From the NCBI GenBank assembly GCA_947175265.1, contig CAMWMD010000014.1:1-61231 (forward strand): a DNA stretch of 61,231 bases, read 5' to 3'. Positions 28,175 through 37,346 of the stretch are shown piece by piece. Origin of the DNA: an uncultured Porphyromonadaceae bacterium. GTDB lineage: Bacteria > Bacteroidota > Bacteroidia > Bacteroidales > Muribaculaceae. Position numbers and translations under genes: made by a program. The first letter of the stretch is position 1; each line of letters starts with the position of its first letter. Under the pieces are notes generated by a model. That model ran no database searches. It was given only the letters and a program-made list of their open reading frames with translations, and had not been told where the DNA came from.

Positions 28175-29902
28175 TTACTTACCTTTCCTTGCGCCCTTCC
28201 CTGATGCGGGAACCGGAGCCGTGCCTAAAGTTTTCGCAAGAGCCTGAGGGTCTGACAAGATTTCCTGCGCTTTCTTCAGAGCCTTGTCAGTCTTCAGTTC
28301 CTGACGCAGTTTCCCCTCGTTGAAATAGTAGCGTTCGGCGATTTCACCTTCGAGATAATCCGCCACCTCCTCATGCTTGACATCGAGTTCACGGTTAAGG
28401 TCCTGCTTAAGCAGAGGGGCGAGGGCATCTATTGCAGCCTTCGTCTGCTCGTCCATGTATCCCTCCTTCTCCACAACGTCGCGCAGTTTATCAAGCATAT
28501 CCTCACAAATCTTGTCTGACTTGAATGTGGCGGGGTCTATGCTCTTCTTGAACTCGTCGTATATCTCATCCGTCACCGTGAACTCCTCCACGGGAGGGAT
28601 GGAGGGATGGGTGTTGGCATACTTGTTGGCGAAATCGAATATCTTGAGATCCTTCACCAGATTATACGTCAGATAACTGTAAGGCTCCACATCAATTTTG
28701 AAGTCAGGAGTCAGGCCACCGCCGTCGCGCACCTCGCGTCCGTGAGCCGTATGATAGACGTTGGTAAGTGAATCCGGTGTCGGCGCCACAGTTCCGTCAG
28801 GATTACGGCGGGAATAGTCAAGAGCCTGGATAAGCCTCCCCGACGGTATGTAATACTTTGCCACGGTCACCTTCAGCATTCCGTCGTAAGGGAGCGGTAG
28901 CGTGCGCTGCACGAGTCCCTTGCCGAAACTGCGGCTCCCTATCAGCACGGCCCTGTCCAAATCCTGCAATGCCCCGGCCGTTATCTCAGATGATGAGGCC
29001 GACCCGCCGTCGATGAGCACGGCCAGTGGTATGTCGGGGAATATGGGTGTATGGGTGGTTTTATAGATTTTCTCCGTGCGGCTCTCGCTCCCTTTGGTGC
29101 GGAGCACTTCGGTCCCTTTCGGGAGGAAATTGCCCAAGACATCGACCGCACTCTCAAGGAGTCCGCCGCCGTTTCCGCGCAGGTCAAGCACAATCTGTGT
29201 GACGGCAGGATTCCCCTTAAACGACTCAAGGGCTTCCCTTACCTCTTTTCCTGTAGAGGCTATGAAAGAGGTAAGGCGTATGTAGCCTGTGTTGCCGTCA
29301 ATCACGCCCCAGAACGGCACCGAGGGGTCGGTCAGTTTGGCGCGTGTCATGCTGAAGTTGAGCACGGAGTCGGCCACGTATGGACGCACTACCGTGACAT
29401 TCACGGGTGTGCCCACAGTTCCCCGGAGGAGTTTGGTGACCTCCGCGGAGCCGAAGTTGCTTGTGTCGACACTGTCTACGCGAATGATTTTGTCGCCGCT
29501 TCTCAATCCGGCGAGTGCCGCAGGGGCACCGGCTTTCGGACCTGAGATATAGCTTGAGCCGTCACGTTCCATTATGAAACTTCCGATTCCACCGAAATCG
29601 TATTCTCCCGTAGTCATCTGCAGGAGTTCGGTCCTATCATCGGCAGTGTAATAGGTGGTGTAGGGATCCACCGTCGAGAGCAGGGCATCTATAGCGGCTC
29701 CAAAGGCCTCCTTGGGGCGGATGGAGTCTACGTAGTTCAATTCAAGTTCCTTGACCAGCGAATTGAAGATGCTCAAGTTATGGTTAAGGGCCATGTCATG
29801 GCTCCGGGTGGGGGATTTGTCGGCCTGCGATTGCGCCTGAATCCCGATTGAGGACAGGGCTGCCGCAACTACGGCCATGAGGAGACAAAATTTTCTGGAC
29901 AT
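28175..29902 (-). CDS. S41 family C-terminal processing peptidase
   Basis: 575 residues starting MSRKFCLLMAVVAAALSS (an ATG three codons upstream is also possible). Signal peptide to about residue 23, an N-terminal helical region, a PDZ domain (GLRSGDKIIRVDSVDTSNFG), then the S41 core with LDLRGNGGGLLESAVDVLG, nucleophile Ser in GGSASSSEITAGALQ and catalytic Lys in SRSFGKGLVQ. A periplasmic tail-specific protease. It ends 12 nt before mfd starts. Confidence 0.95.
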   Translation of the reverse strand: MSRKFCLLMAVVAAALSSIGIQAQSQADKSPTRSHDMALNHNLSIFNSLVKELELNYVDSIRPKEAFGAAIDALLSTVDPYTTYYTADDRTELLQMTTGEYDFGGIGSFIMERDGSSYISGPKAGAPAALAGLRSGDKIIRVDSVDTSNFGSAEVTKLLRGTVGTPVNVTVVRPYVADSVLNFSMTRAKLTDPSVPFWGVIDGNTGYIRLTSFIASTGKEVREALESFKGNPAVTQIVLDLRGNGGGLLESAVDVLGNFLPKGTEVLRTKGSESRTEKIYKTTHTPIFPDIPLAVLIDGGSASSSEITAGALQDLDRAVLIGSRSFGKGLVQRTLPLPYDGMLKVTVAKYYIPSGRLIQALDYSRRNPDGTVAPTPDSLTNVYHTAHGREVRDGGGLTPDFKIDVEPYSYLTYNLVKDLKIFDFANKYANTHPSIPPVEEFTVTDEIYDEFKKSIDPATFKSDKICEDMLDKLRDVVEKEGYMDEQTKAAIDALAPLLKQDLNRELDVKHEEVADYLEGEIAERYYFNEGKLRQELKTDKALKKAQEILSDPQALAKTLGTAPVPASGKGARKGK

Positions 29903-29921
29903 ATTTATCATTCGTGATTAT

Positions 29922-31514
29922 TCAATTGTTCCTCCCTTGGGTGTGCGGAGGATAGTCTACCGTATAATGCAGCCCGCGGCTCTCCTTTCTTTCGCGAGCC
30001 TGACGCATTATGAGATAGGCCACGTTTATCATGTTGCGCAATTCGCAGAGTTCCCTGCTCGGCTTGCTGACCTTGAAAAGCTTTTCGGTCTCTTCATAAA
30101 GGATGTCAAGGCGGTTCCATGCCCGGTCGAGACGCAGGTCGCTCCTTACGATTCCAACGTAATACCCCATAATCTGGTTCACCTCCTTGATGCTTTGGGT
30201 TATAAGCACCATCTCCTCCGGGTGTGCGGTGCCCTCGTCGTTCCAGTCGGGCACGTCGTTACGGAAATCATACCCCTCCACGACGGAGGCAGCGTGTCGT
30301 GCGGCTGCATCGGCGTAGACCACTGCCTCTATAAGCGAATTGCTGGCAAGGCGGTTACCACCGTGCAGACCCGTGCAACTGCATTCTCCGAGAGCGTAGA
30401 GACGTTTTATGGATGATTCCCCGTTGAGGTCTACCTTAATGCCTCCGCAGAGATAGTGTGCTGCCGGGGCCACGGGGATCATATCCTTGGTTATGTCGAT
30501 TCCCAGCGACAGGCATTTCTCATAGATATTGGGGAAATGGCGTTTGGTCTCTTCGGGATCCTTGTGGGTGACGTCGAGATACACATGGTCTGTGCCGTGC
30601 AGTTTCATCTCGGAGTCTATGGCGCGGGCCACTATGTCGCGTGGGGCAAGAGAAAGGCGGGGGTCATATTTGTGCATGAATTCCTCTCCGTCGAGATTGC
30701 GCAACACCGCTCCGTAACCGCGCATCGCCTCCGTTATGAGGAATGAGGGGCGGTCGCCGGGGTGGTATAATGCCGTGGGGTGAAACTGGATGAACTCCAT
30801 ATCGCTCACCGTCCCTTTCGCACGGTAGGCCATGGCTATGCCGTCGCCTGTTGCGATAAGGGGGTTGGTGGTGGTGGTGTAGACCGCTCCTACCCCACCT
30901 GTGGCCATGACTGTGATTTTGGCCAGAAAGGTGTCGCAACTGCCGGTGGCTTCGTTCAGTATGTATGCACCGTAGCAGGTTATGTCGGGGGTGCGTCGGG
31001 TCACTATCTTGCCGAGATGATGTTGCGTGATTATCTCAAGGGCGAAATGATGCTCAAACACATCTATGTTCGGGTTATTCCTCACCTGCTCCACGAGGCT
31101 CAGCTGAATCTCGGCGCCTGTATTGTCGGCATGGTGTAGGATACGGAATTCACTGTGCCCCCCTTCGCGGTGGAGGTCGAAGGAGCCGTCGTCACGTTTA
31201 TCGAAGTCGACGCCCCAGCCGATAAGTTCGTTGATCTGCGAGGGGGCCTCGCGCACCACCTTCTCCACGGCTTTTCTGTCGGAAAGCCAGTCGCCGGCTA
31301 TCATGGTGTCTTCGATATGTTTGTCGAAATCATCCACCTCCAGGTTTGTGACACTTGCCACACCTCCCTGAGCCAAAAATGTGTTGGCTTCCTCAAGTGT
31401 GGTCTTGCACACGATAGCCACTTTTCCCTTACGGGCAGCCTTCAGCGCGAAACTCATGCCGGCTATGCCACACCCGATCACAAGATAATCATATCTGTAA
31501 ACCATATTCTGCAT
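29922..31514 (-). CDS. nadB: L-aspartate oxidase
   Basis: 530 residues. The N-terminal FAD-binding motif is IGCGIAGMSFALKAARKGK; the active-site region follows with QGGVASV and a C-terminal flavoprotein helical domain. It oxidises L-aspartate to iminoaspartate for NAD synthesis. ATG three codons downstream (MVYRYDYL) is an alternative start. nadA and nadC are not nearby. Its own promoter lies about 95 bp upstream. Confidence 0.96.
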   Translation of the reverse strand: MQNMVYRYDYLVIGCGIAGMSFALKAARKGKVAIVCKTTLEEANTFLAQGGVASVTNLEVDDFDKHIEDTMIAGDWLSDRKAVEKVVREAPSQINELIGWGVDFDKRDDGSFDLHREGGHSEFRILHHADNTGAEIQLSLVEQVRNNPNIDVFEHHFALEIITQHHLGKIVTRRTPDITCYGAYILNEATGSCDTFLAKITVMATGGVGAVYTTTTNPLIATGDGIAMAYRAKGTVSDMEFIQFHPTALYHPGDRPSFLITEAMRGYGAVLRNLDGEEFMHKYDPRLSLAPRDIVARAIDSEMKLHGTDHVYLDVTHKDPEETKRHFPNIYEKCLSLGIDITKDMIPVAPAAHYLCGGIKVDLNGESSIKRLYALGECSCTGLHGGNRLASNSLIEAVVYADAAARHAASVVEGYDFRNDVPDWNDEGTAHPEEMVLITQSIKEVNQIMGYYVGIVRSDLRLDRAWNRLDILYEETEKLFKVSKPSRELCELRNMINVAYLIMRQARERKESRGLHYTVDYPPHTQGRNN

Positions 31515-31607
31515 ATTAGAGAAATCCCGTCGGGGGATTGCACTCCCGAACGCTGCATATCAGTGAAGGCAACTCCGGGGAAATCCCCGTAGTCGCCGTT
31601 CAGTCAG

Positions 31608-31641
31608 CAAAGTTAATAAATTCCTGACTAACTACGGCAAA
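31608..31641 (-). promoter_or_regulatory. Promoter of nadB
   Basis: On the minus strand TAACTTTG at 31615-31608 with TTTTG about 22 nt upstream. The ~95-nt leader contains short inverted repeats (GGGATT/AATCCC-type) but no riboswitch I can name. Confidence 0.6.
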
Positions 31642-32001
31642 ATAACGGATTATATTGTAAAAAGTAGACTATCGTCCTTTCATCCAAAAGTATTTCCCGG
31701 GAGGAAGTATTTTTTCGGAATCGTTCCGGCAGTACAAGTGTCGTAGTCGTAGATAAGCACGTACAAAAAACGTCCAACATCCCTTTAGTCAGCACTCTGC
31801 GCACAAAATTTACGACTGATTTATAGCTGTAATCTCAGAAAAATTTACTAATTTTGCAATTAAGTAACGCCTTTCTGAAAATGACCAGTCAGTAAATAAA
31901 AAAGACATACGGCGAGAGCCGAAAAACTTTGGGAACATCCTTGTAGTCGTTACAGGCTTTGGTCGGCCTTCAGATACTACATGGATGTTCTTGTTTTGAT
32001 T
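31642..32001. other. Intergenic stretch before the restriction remnant
   Basis: 360 bp without a gene. The only signal is TAATTTTG at 31849-31856, a possible plus-strand -7 element for hsdM with no good -33 partner. This is also where base composition turns AT-rich, marking the left edge of the island. Confidence 0.4.
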
Positions 32002-32488
32002 ATGGCAACGAGTACTCAGCAGAAACAAGAACTATTTAAGGCTATATGGGCAACCGCCGAGGATCTACGCAACTCAGTAGATGGCTGGGATTTCAAGAGC
32101 TACGTTCTTGGTATCCTATTTTATCGCTTTATTTCCGAGAATATAACTAACTACATCAATCAGATGCAGAGGGCGGCAGGCGATGCCGATTTCGATTACG
32201 CCAACTTCTCGGATGAAGAAGCCGCTGTAGCAAAAGATGACCTTGTACGTGAAAAGGGATTTTTTATTCTTCCCTCACAACTCTTCTGCAATGTGCGTAA
32301 GAGAGCTAAGAATGATCCTAATCTCAATGTGACTTTGGGTCAGCAGTTATGTTGAGGCTGAAGACACTCGACCACAAATCGACATTAAGGAACTTAACGC
32401 CCGCATAGCCCGCATCGTAGAGCATGAAAACAAACTACGTGCAGAGATTGATACTATCATAAAAGAATTGGAGAAGGAAACTATATGA
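32002..32488 (+). pseudogene. hsdM: Type I methyltransferase HsdM, internally deleted and frameshifted
   Basis: Starts MATSTQQKQELFKAIW, the HsdM N-terminal helical domain, and reads to TLGQQLC then stops at 32355. From 32342 the next frame encodes the normal HsdM C-terminus (SSYVEAEDTRPQIDIKELNA) up to 32488. The two ends meet within CAGCAGTTATG. About 350 residues, including the AdoMet site and NPPF motif, are missing, and the join is out of frame. The product cannot methylate DNA. Its stop overlaps the dinD start (ATATGA), preserving the original operon spacing. Confidence 0.9.
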
Positions 32489-33348
32489 GCAATAAATTAA
32501 CAAAAGAAGCTTTTGCTTCCTTTGAACGCATTAAGCATGTTGATGATAATGGCACCGAGTTTTGGATGTCACGAGATCTTGCCTCAGCATTGGGATACTC
32601 GGATTACAGAAATTTCAGGAATGTTGGTAGAAAAGCATTTGAAGCATGCAAAAATAGCGGAATTAATCCATCGGATCATTTCGTTGAAACCACCGATATG
32701 ATAATTGCCGGGAAAGGTGCTGAACGTCAAGTAAATAATGTCAAAATGAGCCGATATGCATGCTATCTCGCTGTGCAGAATGCAGATCCATCTAAACCCA
32801 TTGTTGCTCAAGCACAAACGTATTTCGCAATTCAAACACGCAGAGCGGAAGTTATCCTTGATAACACTCCGTTGTCAGAAGAGGAACAACGTCGTTTATT
32901 ACTTCGCGCTGAAATGAAGAAGCATAATGTTCAACTGGCAGGAGTTGCGAAAGAAGCCGGTGTTACCACTACGAAAGATTATGCAGTTTTCCAGAATGCC
33001 GGGTATCAAGGCTTATACAACGGCTTGAACAAAAATGACATTCACGCACGAAAAGGTCTTGGTAAGTCACAGGATATATTAGACCACATGGGAAGCACTG
33101 AATTGGCTGCTAACCTTTTTCGCGCCACCCAGACTGAGGAGAAACTCAGGAGAGAGGGTATCAAAGGAAAGGAGAATGCCAACAAAGTTCATAAACAGGT
33201 AGGTGCAAAAGTCAGGAAAGCCATAAAAGATATTGGAGGAACAATGCCGGAAGATCTTCCGGTTGCGGAAAGCATTAAGAAGTTAGAAAGAAAGGAGAAG
33301 AAGTTAAAACAGATTAAAGGCAAAAAAAACAAGGAGGATGAACTATGA
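32485..33348 (+). CDS. dinD: DNA damage-inducible protein D
   Basis: 287 residues, intact. The N-terminal BRO-N-like segment is EFWMSRDLASALGYSDYRNF; then KMSRYACYLAVQNADPSKP and QTYFAIQTRRAE, and a very basic C-terminal tail. DinD in E. coli is SOS-induced and modulates RecA filaments; in Bacteroidales it is often lodged between hsdM and hsdS, as here. Overlaps both neighbours by 4 nt. Confidence 0.92.
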   Translation: MSNKLTKEAFASFERIKHVDDNGTEFWMSRDLASALGYSDYRNFRNVGRKAFEACKNSGINPSDHFVETTDMIIAGKGAERQVNNVKMSRYACYLAVQNADPSKPIVAQAQTYFAIQTRRAEVILDNTPLSEEEQRRLLLRAEMKKHNVQLAGVAKEAGVTTTKDYAVFQNAGYQGLYNGLNKNDIHARKGLGKSQDILDHMGSTELAANLFRATQTEEKLRREGIKGKENANKVHKQVGAKVRKAIKDIGGTMPEDLPVAESIKKLERKEKKLKQIKGKKNKEDEL

Positions 33349-33677
33349 GCAAACTGAAAGAACTGATTGATTGACTTTGCCCGGAGGGAGTGCCTTACAA
33401 AAAGTTTGGAGATGTACTTGATTTTCGTAGAGGGCAGACTATAACTGAAAAAGATTCAGTCCCTGGAGAGTTCCCCGTTATTGCAGGAGGACAAAAGCCT
33501 GCCTATTATCATAATGCATACAATCGCACTGGAGAAACTATTGCAGTAGTTGGATCTGGAGCCTATGCTGGTTATGTTTCCTGGTGGGCTACCCCGATTT
33601 TTCTTTCCGATGCCTTTTCTGTCCATCCCTCGCTACTTGCCGAGACACGTAAACTGGCACATCTGGGCGAATCCTAA
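33345..33677 (+). pseudogene. hsdS: Type I specificity subunit HsdS, nonsense codon and 3' truncation
   Basis: Reads MSKLKELID, an in-frame TGA at 33372-33374, then LCPEGVPYKKFGDVLDFRRG and the start of the first target-recognition domain (KPAYYHNAYNRTGETIAVVG). Similarity ends near FSVHPSLL; the frame closes at 33677 just as sequence from the RHS cassette array begins. The second recognition domain is absent. Non-functional. Confidence 0.88.
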
Positions 33678-33723
33678 ACCTAATCCATATCCCCACCAAC
33701 CGGCATATCCAACCCCCGTGAAG
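33675..33723 (-). pseudogene. Fragment of RHS tip beta
   Basis: This ~50-bp stretch aligns with 41155-41210 inside the tip-beta gene and with 37850-37881. It encodes a GVGYAGWWGYGLGLG-like segment on the minus strand. It marks the exact junction between the array and hsdS. Confidence 0.7.
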
Positions 33724-33847
33724 AGATTTATTTTAAACCTGATTCATTCTTTCTACGATATTTAATCTTTGTTATTTATACCAATTGACTGTGGAATGCC
33801 TTGGAAATGACACTATGCTTGCAGAGTGAGGGCTGACATCGTGACAG

Positions 33848-34153
33848 TCAATTAAACACCAGCCAGCCATTCGTGACAGCCACCCACCATAAGATGAGGT
33901 TAAAAACGAGCAGCGCCTCAACAATCACTACCAGGGTGGGAAAGTATGACGCCACAGAAAGATGGTTCACTAAAATATAGACCGCCACACAGGCTGCAAC
34001 GGTCATGGCTCCCGTGATAAGGGACATGGCGGCATCGCCCATACATTGACGGAGACAAACGAACTCAATGAACAGAATCACAAGAAAGCCGCAAAGCAGC
34101 CACCCAAGCGACAGAAGCCTCGGCAAGTTCCTGATGTTAAGATATTCTTTCAT
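33848..34153 (-). CDS. Small membrane protein, immunity-like (block A, copy 1)
   Basis: 101 residues with about three to four hydrophobic helices (LLSLGWLLCGFLVILFIEFV, LITGAMTVAACVAVYILVNH, LVVIVEALLVFNLILWWVAV). One residue differs from the copy at 39012-39317 (Ala versus Thr in VE(A/T)LL). Unknown family. Small multipass proteins in RHS arrays are often immunity proteins; that role is inferred. Confidence 0.7.
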   Translation of the reverse strand: MKEYLNIRNLPRLLSLGWLLCGFLVILFIEFVCLRQCMGDAAMSLITGAMTVAACVAVYILVNHLSVASYFPTLVVIVEALLVFNLILWWVAVTNGWLVFN

Positions 34154-34168
34154 AACCTATTTATTAAT

Positions 34169-34513
34169 TCATCTGAAGAGAATGCAGAAAATCCCTACAA
34201 CGACAACAAGCAGGTTGAGGGGAAACAGGATCTCAAGGAAAAGTATGGTCCTGTAGATCGGTCGTCCGCTGAAATATTCCCGCATCCTACGGAAAATCTT
34301 GACATATACCACGACTAATCCCCAAAGATACACGTTGAGCAGTAAAGAACTGTCGTCAACATACCTGTACATAAAGGTAAGGAATATGTCAGTCATCCAA
34401 ACAGTGGAGAGCAGCAGAAGAGTTACATAGACCCCGATGCAGGAAAGGATTACCCTCAGGGATCCATTCTGTCCCAATCTCTTTTTCATGTCTCTGATTT
34501 TGCTTTTAATCAT
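34169..34513 (-). CDS. Small membrane protein, immunity-like (block A, copy 1)
   Basis: 114 residues with three hydrophobic segments (VILSCIGVYVTLLLLSTVW, LLLNVYLWGLVVVYVKIF, ILFLEILFPLNLLVVVVGIF) and a basic N-terminus. Four residues differ from the copy at 39333-39677. It ends 15 nt before the 101-residue gene, so they are cotranscribed. Unknown family. Confidence 0.7.
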   Translation of the reverse strand: MIKSKIRDMKKRLGQNGSLRVILSCIGVYVTLLLLSTVWMTDIFLTFMYRYVDDSSLLLNVYLWGLVVVYVKIFRRMREYFSGRPIYRTILFLEILFPLNLLVVVVGIFCILFR

Positions 34514-34561
34514 TGTATTTCTTCATTTATCCGACAGTCAACCCTGAGGATCAAGTCAATT

Positions 34562-35227
34562 CTACAGATCCCGACGGGTATATTCCTCTCCGTTTTTAAA
34601 CCTATACGAGATAAGGCCATGTCGCTTGCTTATTATGAAGCTCTCTATGCTGTCTCCGGCCACACTATAACGGCCGTAGTCCGAATTGCATGAGTCAAAT
34701 ACTATGCACTCCTCCAGATCCATCCCCTTGAAACGTATCCTGCGGGGCTTTATGGGATTGTCACCCTCAACTACCCTCACAAGTCTGTCATAGTCGTATG
34801 AGTAATCCCATCCTTTAGAAAACAGCCCGTCCAACCACCCCTTTATCTCAAGGGAATCATTGCATATCAATTTAATGGTTCTGAAAGACCCTTCCATAAC
34901 TATTCCGGGATGTTTGATTTCATAACTATACCTTGCACTGGCCTCGTATGTCGGTCCACGATCATTATCCACGCAGTGAGTGTAAAAGGGATTCCTGATA
35001 TCTTCCAATCGTTTTTTTACGACAACCAAGGTATCCACATTTCCTGCCGTGGAGTCGAACAGAACGGTATCACCCACCTCCCAGGCATTGTACCACTCCA
35101 GATCATCATCTGTAAGATGGCTAATCTCACTGTAATACCCGATACATCCTGCTATAGCCGTGGTCATTAACATCACCGCCACCAGACGGCTCAACCTATC
35201 TATAAAACCTCTCAATTCATGCAACAT
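34562..35227 (-). CDS. Putative lipoprotein, immunity-like, variable (block A, copy 1)
   Basis: 221 residues with a lipoprotein signal (VAVMLMTTAIAGC, lipobox Cys about 28). The mature region begins IGYYSEISHLTDDDLEWYNA. It differs from the copy at 39726-40391 mainly in the signal peptide and in a central patch (about residues 100-165), while the rest is nearly identical. Unknown family; a periplasm-facing immunity protein is the likeliest reading. Confidence 0.72.
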   Translation of the reverse strand: MLHELRGFIDRLSRLVAVMLMTTAIAGCIGYYSEISHLTDDDLEWYNAWEVGDTVLFDSTAGNVDTLVVVKKRLEDIRNPFYTHCVDNDRGPTYEASARYSYEIKHPGIVMEGSFRTIKLICNDSLEIKGWLDGLFSKGWDYSYDYDRLVRVVEGDNPIKPRRIRFKGMDLEECIVFDSCNSDYGRYSVAGDSIESFIISKRHGLISYRFKNGEEYTRRDL

Positions 35228-35305
35228 ACCTTCTGTACTAATTTGCCCGGAGCCGATAAGAAGGAACGGACATCCGATTTGCCATTATCCGTCCATACGG
35301 CAAGC

Positions 35306-35770
35306 TTATTCCTTATCATCCATCGGTCTAACATCAGGTTTAATTTTACTATGTCTCCTTTTAAAGACAAAGACATTATAAATATCGTCCGGATCATACA
35401 GATAGGAGATCATGGTGTTTTCATCCACTATCTCAAATCTATACGTGCATCGTAAGAATTCTATTACAAGATAGTGAGTGTTTCCATGCCATACGGGAGA
35501 CTCGGGATATTCAATAAACCATTTTCCTGAAAAGTTCTCAAATGAGTCACTGTCTTTATAAGGTGACATCTCATAAAAAATTGGTGAGATATTTTCCCAT
35601 TTGAAATTAATCCCCCTGCATACGGAATCATCATACAGGATTAAGCGGGCTCCGTCCTCAGACACCCATTCGGAATCAGCAAACTCTTTTGAGTCATACC
35701 GACGACATCCTATCACGAATATTACAAACACCATACAAGATAATCTTATAATTAAAAAAAATCTTTTCAT
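35306..35770 (-). CDS. Lipoprotein, likely immunity for tip alpha (silent-cassette copy)
   Basis: 154 residues, lipoprotein signal ending FVIFVIGC (lipobox Cys about 22). Identical in sequence to the copy at 42678-43142. Its ATG overlaps the stop of the tip gene (ATGA), as expected for a toxin/immunity pair. Family not recognised. Confidence 0.75.
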   Translation of the reverse strand: MKRFFLIIRLSCMVFVIFVIGCRRYDSKEFADSEWVSEDGARLILYDDSVCRGINFKWENISPIFYEMSPYKDSDSFENFSGKWFIEYPESPVWHGNTHYLVIEFLRCTYRFEIVDENTMISYLYDPDDIYNVFVFKRRHSKIKPDVRPMDDKE

Positions 35771-36471
35771 AATTTAATATTCTCTGTCATGTAAAATATT
35801 TGAGTTGTTGGTGAAAAGCACCCTGTTTGGAAACAATTATTTATCCAACTCCCTATCGTGCTCCCCCATACAGGCCAATATCCTATTACCGGTGGCCTGG
35901 ATGCAGATTGTATGGTCGACGTATTAGAAACTGTTATCCTTATTACAATAGAATCTTCCAACCTTTCTCCTCTCCACGATAGACGATAGGATCCAAGATA
36001 CGTTACTGCTAAGTTACCTGTTAATCCTAAGGTAGATAATGTTGAGTAATCAATAAGGTATTTTCCAACACCCCCTATCCCACCTAATTCATAATCATAA
36101 CTATCCTCTACCTTTCCATTCTGTATCGCAATGGAAGCTTGCCGTACCGCACTTCTATAATGGGAATGCTTGCGAAGAAGTTCAGTGAAATAATCCCCAT
36201 CATGGAATATCCGCTCTCTGGGACCCTTACCGGTCAACCATTCCACCCCGATCTGAAATGGCGTTACAGTCTTATTTGAATGAGTGTATGAAACATCTGA
36301 TGAGTCATAACCCAGATATACACTTCCCAATTTACCATTTCCTATTCTGGCATTCTCAATTATACTACCCTTTGGGAGGTAACTACTGAATCCAGCAGCT
36401 AATGCTTCATCTAAGGAAGTGACATCATCATTCCATTTCCAGTAACGCGAATTGTTATCATCATCACTCAC
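35767..36471 (-). CDS. Orphan RHS C-terminal tip alpha (silent cassette)
   Basis: Encodes the same 234 residues as the C-terminus of the full-length RHS protein (SDDDNNSRYWKWNDD to YMTENIKL). The frame is open further upstream through the RHS core end (YNSALGSFTTWD) to the deletion scar near 36600. A GTG at 36471 is the first tip codon here. It lacks its RHS body, so it should not be delivered unless recombined. The last ~60 residues (YLGSYRLSWR, SASRPPVIGYWP) look like a beta-rich domain; no known toxin motif. Confidence 0.8.
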   Translation of the reverse strand: MSDDDNNSRYWKWNDDVTSLDEALAAGFSSYLPKGSIIENARIGNGKLGSVYLGYDSSDVSYTHSNKTVTPFQIGVEWLTGKGPRERIFHDGDYFTELLRKHSHYRSAVRQASIAIQNGKVEDSYDYELGGIGGVGKYLIDYSTLSTLGLTGNLAVTYLGSYRLSWRGERLEDSIVIRITVSNTSTIQSASRPPVIGYWPVWGSTIGSWINNCFQTGCFSPTTQIFYMTENIKL

Positions 36472-36490
36472 CCAGTCAAGTCCGGTTGAA

Positions 36491-36709
36491 TCAGAATGGT
36501 TGACAGGATCCCCTCCGCAATAGGAGTAGGGGCTGAGCCATGGATATTTCTCGCAGAGAGAATCCCAGGTTGTGAACGAGCCGAGAGCGGAGTTGTAGCG
36601 ACTGATTCAGCACACCGACATTGTTCGCCTGGTAATCCCTCACATACCGGAAATATTTTCCATCGGAAAGATAACCGCCCGGGAACCAAGCATATTTCAA
36701 GTATCTCAT
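36491..36709 (-). pseudogene. Mini-RHS leader of the alpha orphan cassette
   Basis: Starts MRYLK, the start of the secreted 314-aa gene, fused at GAAA to RHS core sequence (YAWFPGGYLSDGKYFRYVRD). After GVLNQS a deletion removes ~130 bp of the RHS core and shifts the frame, so translation leaves the RHS frame and stops at 36491. The same fusion and scar occur at 41662-41931. Confidence 0.8.
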
Positions 36710-36753
36710 GGTGAAAGGTTGAGGGAGTTGATAACGTTTTATAATTCACGGCC

Positions 36754-36785
36754 TAAAGATAGTCATTGTTTTCCGGTTATGCAAA
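36754..36785 (-). promoter_or_regulatory. Copy of the RHS operon promoter, alpha orphan cassette
   Basis: Minus strand TTTG (36785-36782), 20-nt spacer, TATCTTTA (36761-36754), then the same leader as the main operon up to the ATG. Intact by consensus, so the orphan cassette may be transcribed. Confidence 0.8.
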
Positions 36786-36815
36786 CTTTTACTCATTATT
36801 TCTTTTATCGCGAAC

Positions 36816-37110
36816 ATGGCTCTTTCATTTAAGATTCTTGTTCCATTGTAGAATAAGCATCCCTTTTGAATACATATTGCTTTCTTTGCCACTCAATTTA
36901 TTTTAAATCACTCTTATAATCCTTCCGAATATCTCTTGACCTCACAAGAAAATTCCGTTTTTCGCATTTTTTTATTTTTTGGAACGGAACGATTTTAACA
37001 TATTTTAAAGGTGTTTTTACCCTTAAATTCCTCTATTCCCCACTGTATATTAATCCGTTATAAATCCTACCATATCCTGCAAAACGTTCCACCCCTGAAA
37101 CGACCCCGTC
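36816..37110. repeat. Dispersed noncoding repeat (element Y)
   Basis: Aligns with element X at 2821-3125. It begins right upstream of the orphan promoter and ends at AAAACGTTCCACCCCTGAAACG, where immunity-fragment sequence begins. Part of its start (GGCTCTTTCATTTA) is also present upstream of the beta orphan promoter, where the transposase remnant then takes over. Confidence 0.7.
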
Positions 37111-37218
37111 GAAACCCGCTCCCGCTCCTCGCTCAGTTGACCATTCCGCTATGTTATGCCCTTGTTTCCTCTGCCACCAATAATACTGGAAAAACAATGA
37201 TTTTACAGGATGTATCAT
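37033..37218 (-). pseudogene. Truncated membrane-immunity fragment
   Basis: Starts MIHPVKSLFFQYYWWQRKQ, the N-terminus of the 135-aa membrane family, then after about 30 codons runs into element Y. A similar fragment lies at 40403-40525. Between it and the 135-aa gene lies 37219-37346, which carries a conserved open stretch ending LKVERIYGEIND. Confidence 0.6.
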
Positions 37219-37346
37219 ATCTCTTCTATTCTTATCTGTACCTCAATCGTTTATCTCACCATAGATTCTCTCCACTTTCAGTCTTTTACCCATTACCGAC
37301 CCAGTCTCTCCCTTGTCAATCACACTGATTTCATTCCACAGATACT

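Larger units (their letters stand above)
33737..35229. repeat. Block A, copy 1 (three immunity-like genes)
   Basis: About 1.5 kb repeated at 38901-40393 with a constant 5164-bp offset and no net indel. Outside two patches in the 221-codon gene the copies are nearly identical. The left part carries a 10-bp inverted repeat (33783-33792 with 33844-33853) straddling the stop codon of the last gene. Confidence 0.92.
35232..36600. repeat. Block B, copy 1 (tip alpha, immunity alpha and RHS core end)
   Basis: About 1.37 kb almost identical to 42604-43972 at a constant 7372-bp offset. The encoded tip and immunity proteins are identical. Differences I can see are a few bases near the ends. Confidence 0.93.

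Noticed and set aside
31515..31607. Riboswitch in the nadB leader
   Set aside because: Only short imperfect inverted repeats; no match to a ligand-binding RNA I can name.
33345..33389. In-frame TGA in hsdS as a recoded (selenocysteine or readthrough) codon
   Set aside because: The gene is also truncated at its 3' end and hsdM is broken, so simple decay explains it.
36600..36640. Programmed frameshift joining the mini-RHS leader to the tip
   Set aside because: No slippery heptamer or stimulatory structure seen. The site is a plain deletion scar, and a ~130-bp piece of the RHS core is missing.
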